Positions 58,909 to 64,000 of a stretch of DNA of 64,000 nucleotides are shown here, piece after piece. Where the stretch lies: positions 124,001-188,000 of the forward strand of contig JAITMC010000026.1 in NCBI GenBank assembly GCA_031277615.1, read 5' to 3'. The notes beneath the pieces were generated by a model. The model did not search any database. It had not been told where the DNA came from and worked only from the letters and a program-made list of their open reading frames with translations. The position numbers and the translations under genes are program-made. The DNA comes from Chryseobacterium sp. Lineage in GTDB: Bacteria > Bacteroidota > Bacteroidia > Flavobacteriales > Weeksellaceae. How positions within the stretch are numbered: the stretch's first letter is position 1; each line of letters begins with the position of its first letter.

Positions 58909-60486
58909 ATGGCAGAAATAAATCCGGCAGAAGTATCTGCGATCTTAAAACAGCAATTGGCCAACTTCGATACTCAATCAAACGTTGAGGAAGTAGGTAC
59001 AGTTTTAACCATCGGTGATGGTATTGCTCGTGTATACGGGTTAGAAAACGTACAATACGGAGAGTTGGTGAAATTTTCTAGTGATGTAGAAGGTATTGTA
59101 CTTAACCTTGAAGAAGACAACGTTGGGGTTGCTCTACTTGGTGAAAGTAAATTAGTAAAAGAAGGGGATACAGTAAGAAGAACCAACAGAATCTCTTCTA
59201 TCAAAGTAGGAGAAGGAATGTTAGGAAGAGTAGTAGATACTCTTGGTAACCCTATCGATGGTAAAGGTCCTATCACAGGAGATTTATACGAAATGCCATT
59301 AGAAAGAAAAGCTCCTGGAGTTATCTTCAGACAACCAGTAACTGAGCCTTTACAATCTGGTATCGTTGCCATTGATGCGATGATTCCTGTAGGAAGAGGT
59401 CAGAGAGAGCTTATCATTGGTGACAGACAAACAGGTAAAACTACTGTTGCGATCGATACGATCATCAACCAAAAAGAATTCTTTGATGCTGGTCAGCCAG
59501 TATATTGTATATATGTTGCGATCGGTCAGAAAGCTTCTACTGTAGCACAAATCGTTAAAACCCTTTCTGATAAAGGAGCTTTAGCTTATACGGTAATCGT
59601 TGCGGCTAACGCATCAGATCCGGTTCCAATGCAGGTATATTCTGCAATGGCAGGAGCTTCTATCGGTGAGTTCTTCAGAGACACCGGTAGACCGGCGCTT
59701 ATCGTTTATGATGATTTATCTAAACAAGCTGTTGCTTACCGTGAGCTTTCCCTACTATTGAGAAGACCACCGGGCCGTGAAGCTTACCCTGGAGACGTTT
59801 TCTATCTTCACTCAAGACTATTGGAAAGAGCGGCAAAAGTAATCGCTGATGATAACATTGCCAAGCAGATGAATGACTTACCAGAGTCTCTTAAGCCAAT
59901 CGTGAAAGGTGGTGGTTCATTAACAGCCCTTCCGATCATCGAAACTCAGGCAGGTGACGTTTCTGCATATATCCCGACTAACGTAATCTCTATTACAGAC
60001 GGACAGATCTTCCTGGAGTCTGATCTATTCAACTCAGGGGTTCGTCCTGCGATCAACGTAGGGATCTCTGTATCAAGGGTAGGAGGTAACGCTCAGATCA
60101 AATCAATGAAAAAAGTTTCTGGTACGCTAAAATTAGACCAGGCTCAATATAAAGAACTGGAAGCATTTGCTAAATTTGGTTCTGACCTTGATGCTTCTAC
60201 TTTAGCAGTAATCTCTAAAGGAGAAAGAAACGTAGAAATCCTTAAGCAGCCGGTAAATGCACCACTTCCAGTAGAAAGTCAGGTAGCCATCGTATACGCC
60301 GGAACAGAAAACTTAATGAGAAACGTTCCGTTGAACAAGATTAAAGAATTCCAACACGAGTATATCGAGTTCCTGAGATCTAAGCATCCTGATACTATGG
60401 CTGCGATCAAGTCTGGAAAAATCGATAACGATATTACAGGTGTTCTTAAGCAGGCAGCTAACGATTTAGCTTCTAAATACAACTAA
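58909..60486 (+). CDS. atpA: F-type ATP synthase subunit alpha
   Basis: A 525-residue F1 alpha subunit with Walker [10 protein letters not shown] (about 172-180), the alpha-type PGREAYPGD segment and the conserved SVSRVGG. It is regulatory rather than catalytic. The partner beta gene (atpD) is not in this operon. Confidence 0.97.
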   Translation: MAEINPAEVSAILKQQLANFDTQSNVEEVGTVLTIGDGIARVYGLENVQYGELVKFSSDVEGIVLNLEEDNVGVALLGESKLVKEGDTVRRTNRISSIKVGEGMLGRVVDTLGNPIDGKGPITGDLYEMPLERKAPGVIFRQPVTEPLQSGIVAIDAMIPVGRGQRELIIGDRQTGKTTVAIDTIINQKEFFDAGQPVYCIYVAIGQKASTVAQIVKTLSDKGALAYTVIVAANASDPVPMQVYSAMAGASIGEFFRDTGRPALIVYDDLSKQAVAYRELSLLLRRPPGREAYPGDVFYLHSRLLERAAKVIADDNIAKQMNDLPESLKPIVKGGGSLTALPIIETQAGDVSAYIPTNVISITDGQIFLESDLFNSGVRPAINVGISVSRVGGNAQIKSMKKVSGTLKLDQAQYKELEAFAKFGSDLDASTLAVISKGERNVEILKQPVNAPLPVESQVAIVYAGTENLMRNVPLNKIKEFQHEYIEFLRSKHPDTMAAIKSGKIDNDITGVLKQAANDLASKYN

Positions 60487-60497
60487 AAAAATCCAAT

Positions 60498-60547
60498 GTT
60501 TAAGGTTTAAAATGTGAGTTTTAAGCCTTAAACTTTAGACCTTAAAC
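60498..60547 (+). repeat. Inverted repeat in the atpA-atpG spacer
   Basis: GTTTAAGGTTTAAA (60498-60511) pairs with 60534-60547 (13 of 14), with an inner TTAAGCCTTAAA element. The whole spacer is built of TTAAGG/CCTTAAAC words. There is no T tract. It may be a dispersed palindromic repeat or an mRNA-stability hairpin. Confidence 0.55.
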
Positions 60548-60562
60548 TTTGAACCCAAATTA

Positions 60563-61426
60563 ATGGCAAACTTAAAAGAAATACGAGGCAGAATTACGTC
60601 AATTTCATCTACGATGCAGATTACACGTGCTATGAAGATGGTTTCCGCGGCGAAACTTAAAAAAGCACAGGACGCAATCGTAATGTTAAGACCTTATTCT
60701 GAAAAATTACAGGAGCTTATCCAGAATGTAAATTCCAGTTCTGATCCTGACCAGGTTTCTGTATATGCTCAGAAAAGAGAGGTTAAAAGAATACTTTTCA
60801 TCGCTGTTACTTCAAACAGAGGTCTTGCGGGAGCTTTTAACTCTTCCATCGTAAAAGAGCTTAACCTGCAGTTTCAGAACAATTCTCGATATGAGATTGA
60901 AGTTCTTCCTGTAGGTAAAAAAGTATATGATGCAGTAAGAAAGATCCGTACAGTATATACCAATGGAAGTTCTGTGTATGATAACCTGAACTTTGATGCA
61001 GTGGCTCATATTACTGAAGGAGTAATGACCAGCTTCAAAGAAGGTAAATTTGATGAAGTTTATGTTATCTATAACAAATTCGTTAATGCTGCTACCCAGG
61101 AAGTAACTACAGAACAACTTCTCCCGATTTCAATGCCTGAAACTACAGAACCACAGGTGGAGACAGATTATATCTTTGAACCTAACAGAGCTGAGATCCT
61201 TGATAATTTGATTCCAAAGTCAATCAAAACTCAGGTTTTCAAGGCGATCTTAGATTCAGTAGCATCTGAACACGGAGCGAGAATGACAGCCATGCACAAA
61301 GCGACAGACAACGCTCAGGCTTTAAAGAACGATCTTGTGATCTTCTATAACAAAGCAAGACAGGCTGCCATTACCAACGAGATCCTTGAGATCGTTTCGG
61401 GAGCAGAAGCCCTGAAAAATTCATAA
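60563..61426 (+). CDS. atpG: F-type ATP synthase subunit gamma
   Basis: A 287-residue rotor shaft protein with ITRAMKMVSAAKLKKAQ near the N-terminus and the C-terminal AMHKATDNAQALKNDL and ITNEILEIVSGAEAL motifs. Last gene of the operon. A terminator follows. Confidence 0.96.
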   Translation: MANLKEIRGRITSISSTMQITRAMKMVSAAKLKKAQDAIVMLRPYSEKLQELIQNVNSSSDPDQVSVYAQKREVKRILFIAVTSNRGLAGAFNSSIVKELNLQFQNNSRYEIEVLPVGKKVYDAVRKIRTVYTNGSSVYDNLNFDAVAHITEGVMTSFKEGKFDEVYVIYNKFVNAATQEVTTEQLLPISMPETTEPQVETDYIFEPNRAEILDNLIPKSIKTQVFKAILDSVASEHGARMTAMHKATDNAQALKNDLVIFYNKARQAAITNEILEIVSGAEALKNS

Positions 61427-61448
61427 TAAACTACTTTACAGTATAGAT

Positions 61449-61476
61449 AAAAGCATCGGGATTCCCGGTGCTTTTT
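61449..61476 (+). terminator. Terminator of the atp operon
   Basis: Stem 61449-61461 with 61463-61475 (12 of 13 pairs; inner bases form the 3-base loop) followed by T6. Confidence 0.8.
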
Positions 61477-61610
61477 TCGTAGGGTGTTGCCTCTATGATA
61501 AAAGTTAAAATAATAAAGTCTTTTGGCCATTTATGACTTTATTTTCTTCCTTCTTCCGGTTCCCATCCTCCTTTCCTAAATTAAAATCCCCAGGTTATTT
61601 ATATTTTCCA

Positions 61611-61618
61611 TATCTTTG
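61611..61618 (+). promoter_or_regulatory. -7 box for the CNNM/CorC gene
   Basis: TATCTTTG matches TAnnTTTG, 27 bases before the ATG at 61646. The -33 element is unclear. Confidence 0.45.
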
Positions 61619-61645
61619 TCAAAATAAAAATTACACAATTTCTAA

Positions 61646-63004
61646 ATGGACTCGGACATAGTCAGGCTTTTGCTAGCCTTATTTCTTGTTTTACTCAATG
61701 GCTTTTTCGTAGCCGCAGAATTTTCAATTGTTAAAGTTCGTTACTCACAAATCCAGTTAAAAGCCGCAGAAGGGAACTCTATGGCAAAGCAGGCAGAACA
61801 CATCATCAAACATCTGGATGAATACCTGTCCGCCACTCAGTTAGGTATTACATTAGCTTCCCTGGCATTGGGTTGGGTAGGGGAAAGCGCGCTTCACCAT
61901 ATTGTTGAAAATATTTTCCACTCTCTGAGCATCGAGATGAGCCAGGCCTCCATCACTTCAGTTTCACTGATTGTCAGCTTTGTGCTTATCACCATTATGC
62001 ATATTGTTTTTGGAGAACTCATTCCAAAGTCGATTGCCATCAGGAAATCAGAAGCAACCACTATGGCTACTGCTGTACCACTGAGGGTTTTCTATACCAT
62101 TTTCAAACCGTTTATCTGGCTGATGAACTCTATGTCAAACGGTTTCCTTAGGTTGGTTAAAATCCATCCCGCTTCGGAACAGGAAATTCACTCCACAGAA
62201 GAGCTTCAGCTATTGGTAAAACAAAGTGCCGACAGTGGAGAGATTGAAGAAGAGAACTACGAGATTATCAAAAACGCCTTTGACTTTACAGATCATTCTG
62301 CCAAGCAGATCATGGTTCCAAGACAGAATATTACCTCCATCGATTTCGAAGAAGATATCAATGAGATCATCAATAAGATCATGGAAAGCGGGTATTCCCG
62401 TATTCCGGTTTATCTTGATTCCATAGACAATGTGATCGGGATTTTCTACACCAAAGAGATCATCAGAGAGTTTGTAAAGAGAAAGGGTGAGCTTAACCAT
62501 GAAGATCTTAAAGATCTGATGCGTGATGCGTTTTTTGTGGTGGGAAGTAAAAAGATCTCCGACCTTTTAAAGATTTTCCAGCAGAAAAAGCAGCACCTTG
62601 CCATCGTTATTGATGAATTTGGAGGAACCGAAGGAATCATTACCCTGGAAGATATACTGGAAGAGCTGGTAGGAGAAATTCAGGATGAGGAAGATGATGA
62701 AGATAAACTGGTCGATAAGATCGGAGATAATATTTACTGGGTTCAGGCTACCCAGCCATTGGATGAAATCAACGAATATCTGCCTAAAAAGCTTCCTCTT
62801 TCCGAAGAAAGCGAATACAATTCATTAGCAGGATTTATTCTTCATGAGCTGGAGGATATCCCGGAAGAAAATCAGGAATTCGACCTTGAAAACTACCATT
62901 TCAAAATCCTGAAAATGAATAACAAAAGTGTAGAGCTCGTAGAGCTTGTATATGAAGGTCCCAATATCATCAACGATATGGCCGATAAAATAGGAGAAGT
63001 TTAA
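61646..63004 (+). CDS. CNNM/CorC-type hemolysin-family membrane protein
   Basis: A 452-residue protein with an N-terminal CNNM (DUF21) membrane domain (three or four helices to about residue 170) with LNGFFVAAEFSIVKVR and FGELIPKSIAI. Two CBS domains follow (about 215-340, including VPRQNITSIDFEEDINEII and VIDEFGGTEGIITLEDILEE), then a C-terminal transporter-associated domain. The family is linked to magnesium/cobalt transport; the hemolysin name is historical. Followed 12 bases later by clpS. Confidence 0.92.
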   Translation: MDSDIVRLLLALFLVLLNGFFVAAEFSIVKVRYSQIQLKAAEGNSMAKQAEHIIKHLDEYLSATQLGITLASLALGWVGESALHHIVENIFHSLSIEMSQASITSVSLIVSFVLITIMHIVFGELIPKSIAIRKSEATTMATAVPLRVFYTIFKPFIWLMNSMSNGFLRLVKIHPASEQEIHSTEELQLLVKQSADSGEIEEENYEIIKNAFDFTDHSAKQIMVPRQNITSIDFEEDINEIINKIMESGYSRIPVYLDSIDNVIGIFYTKEIIREFVKRKGELNHEDLKDLMRDAFFVVGSKKISDLLKIFQQKKQHLAIVIDEFGGTEGIITLEDILEELVGEIQDEEDDEDKLVDKIGDNIYWVQATQPLDEINEYLPKKLPLSEESEYNSLAGFILHELEDIPEENQEFDLENYHFKILKMNNKSVELVELVYEGPNIINDMADKIGEV

Positions 63005-63016
63005 ATCTTTAAAAAA

Positions 63017-63322
63017 ATGATTGTTTATAACAGTATCAAAGATTACGAAGACCCGAAAAGGCAGTATGAAGAAGAAGTGCTCGTTCTGGATGCCACTGAT
63101 GAAGTTTATAAGCTGGTACTGCATAATGATGATGTACATACTTTCGATTACGTCATCGACTGTCTTATCGAAATCTGCAAACATACCCTGGAGCAGGCCG
63201 AGCAATGTACCATTCTGGTCCACTACAAAGGCAAATGTACCGTAAAAACCGGCTCAATGGATCTTTTGAAGCCTATGCATGAAAAACTGCTTTCAAGGGA
63301 ATTAACGAGTGAAATCGTATAA
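63017..63322 (+). CDS. clpS: ClpS-type Clp protease adaptor
   Basis: A 101-residue protein with the N-degron-binding core YKLVLHNDDVHTFDYVID, then EQAEQCTILVHYKGKCTVKTG. The HNDD motif recognises bulky N-terminal residues and delivers substrates to ClpAP-like proteases. It is in an operon with the CNNM gene; a strong terminator follows. Confidence 0.93.
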   Translation: MIVYNSIKDYEDPKRQYEEEVLVLDATDEVYKLVLHNDDVHTFDYVIDCLIEICKHTLEQAEQCTILVHYKGKCTVKTGSMDLLKPMHEKLLSRELTSEIV

Positions 63323-63327
63323 CATAG

Positions 63328-63358
63328 AAACCGTTTCATTTTTTGAAACGGTTTTTTT
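63328..63358 (+). terminator. Terminator after clpS
   Basis: An 11-bp perfect stem (63328-63338 with 63344-63354), 5-base loop and T tract. Confidence 0.88.
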
Positions 63359-63413
63359 GTATTTTAATTTTCCAAATTATCTTTCCGAACAGTCATATTT
63401 TTATCTAAAATAG

Positions 63414-63421
63414 TATATTTG
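63414..63421 (+). promoter_or_regulatory. -7 box for udk
   Basis: TATATTTG, a full match, 27 bases before the udk ATG at 63449. The -33 element is unclear. Confidence 0.5.
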
Positions 63422-63448
63422 TACCAACGATAAAGAAACAAAAAAAGA

Positions 63449-64000
63449 ATGCTTGTAATAGGAATTGCTGGAGGTACAGGCTCCGGCAAAACTACAGTTG
63501 TGGACAAGATACTCCAGCAGCTTGATATTGAAGGAATGAACATCCTTTCGCAGGATAATTATTATCATGATAATCCGAATCTTACCCTGGCAGAACGGGA
63601 AGCGTTAAATTACGACCACCCGAAGTCGATAGATTTTGAACTGATGTTGAAACACGTAAAAGCTTTAAAGAATAACGAGCCTATTGAACAGCCGATTTAC
63701 AGCTTTGTAACCCATTCCAGAACAGGAGATCATGTCACTGTAGAACCTAAAAATGTATTGGTGGTAGAAGGAATTCTGGTTCTTACCAATAAAGAACTAC
63801 TGAAAGAATTTGACCTGAAAGTATTTGTTCATGCCGATTCCGACGAAAGACTCATCAGAAGGATCCGGAGAGATACCCAGGAAAGGGGAAGAGATCTGAA
63901 TGAAGTGCTTCACCGTTACCAGACCACTTTGAAGCCGATGCATCAGGAATTCATAGAACCATCGAAGAATGAAGCCGATCTGATCATTCCGAACATGAAA
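63449..64000 (+). CDS. udk: Uridine kinase (3' end beyond the window)
   Basis: The first 184 codons of an uncut reading frame that leaves the window. P-loop GIAGGTGSGKTT (5-16) follows the start MLVI. LSQDNYYHDN and RIRRDTQERGRD are uridine/cytidine kinase signatures. It phosphorylates uridine and cytidine in pyrimidine salvage. About 20-25 residues should remain beyond the edge, judging from the usual length of about 205-210. Confidence 0.92.
   Translation, partial: MLVIGIAGGTGSGKTTVVDKILQQLDIEGMNILSQDNYYHDNPNLTLAEREALNYDHPKSIDFELMLKHVKALKNNEPIEQPIYSFVTHSRTGDHVTVEPKNVLVVEGILVLTNKELLKEFDLKVFVHADSDERLIRRIRRDTQERGRDLNEVLHRYQTTLKPMHQEFIEPSKNEADLIIPNMK

Overview
This window looks like chromosomal DNA of a Chryseobacterium-type flavobacterium (Bacteroidota, Weeksellaceae). 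The evidence is low G+C, promoters of the Bacteroidota type (TTG, 17-23 bases, TAnnTTTG), few Shine-Dalgarno sequences, a secreted protein with a type IX secretion C-terminal domain, the rpsF-rpsR-rplI order, and an atpBEFHAG operon that lacks atpDC. I see no rRNA, tRNA, CRISPR array or prophage. The genus call is inferred from gene content and style, not from an alignment.

Region 1 (1-7.9 kb): a lipoprotein, a methyltransferase, a YtxH-like stress protein and a cyanophycin module. cphA (synthetase) reads rightward. cphB (cyanophycinase) and iaaA (isoaspartyl dipeptidase) read leftward from the same intergenic region. A MepB-family gene and an unknown gene follow.

Region 2 (8.0-17.05 kb, all minus strand) is the most interesting part. 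A six-gene block (14364 down to 8000) holds two clear ATP-grasp ligases, a third ATP-grasp-like protein, a YbdK/GCS2 carboxylate-amine ligase, a class I glutamine-amidotransferase-like protein and an esterase-D-like alpha/beta hydrolase. Just upstream on the same strand lie an M17 leucyl aminopeptidase and an esterase with a glycogen-binding-like N-terminal domain. The set looks like a pathway that makes and breaks an amide- or peptide-linked metabolite. The product is unknown.

Region 3 (17.2-22.5 kb): the glycogen genes glgB, glgA and glgC, followed by an unusual tandem 118-bp repeat. Cyanophycin, the ligase block and glycogen together make up 18 kb largely given to reserve or polymer metabolism.

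Region 4 (22.5-38.3 kb): an SRPBCC protein, the 2-oxoglutarate dehydrogenase genes sucA-sucB, apaG, a DEDDh exonuclease, an lpxL-like acyltransferase with a GT2 glycosyltransferase, a thioredoxin-like protein, an aldehyde dehydrogenase, and an EmrAB/TolC-type efflux set with a divergent AraC regulator. G-rich repeats in opposite orientation lie on the two sides of the hlyD-tolC-araC part.

Region 5 (38.4-48 kb): rplI-rpsR-rpsF, a type IX cargo protein, a ClC channel, an unknown protein, a serine hydrolase with TPRs, two small membrane proteins, a lipoyl E2 acyltransferase and a SAM hydrolase-family (DUF62) protein.

Region 6 (48-54 kb): phoH, five outer-membrane beta-barrel genes in tandem and an unknown gene. 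A 358-bp element with perfect 17-bp terminal inverted repeats sits between the second and third barrel genes.

Region 7 (54-64 kb): ffh, a small membrane protein, atpBEFHAG with a terminator-like hairpin right after the c-subunit gene, a CNNM/CorC-type membrane protein, clpS and the 5' part of udk, which runs off the window end.
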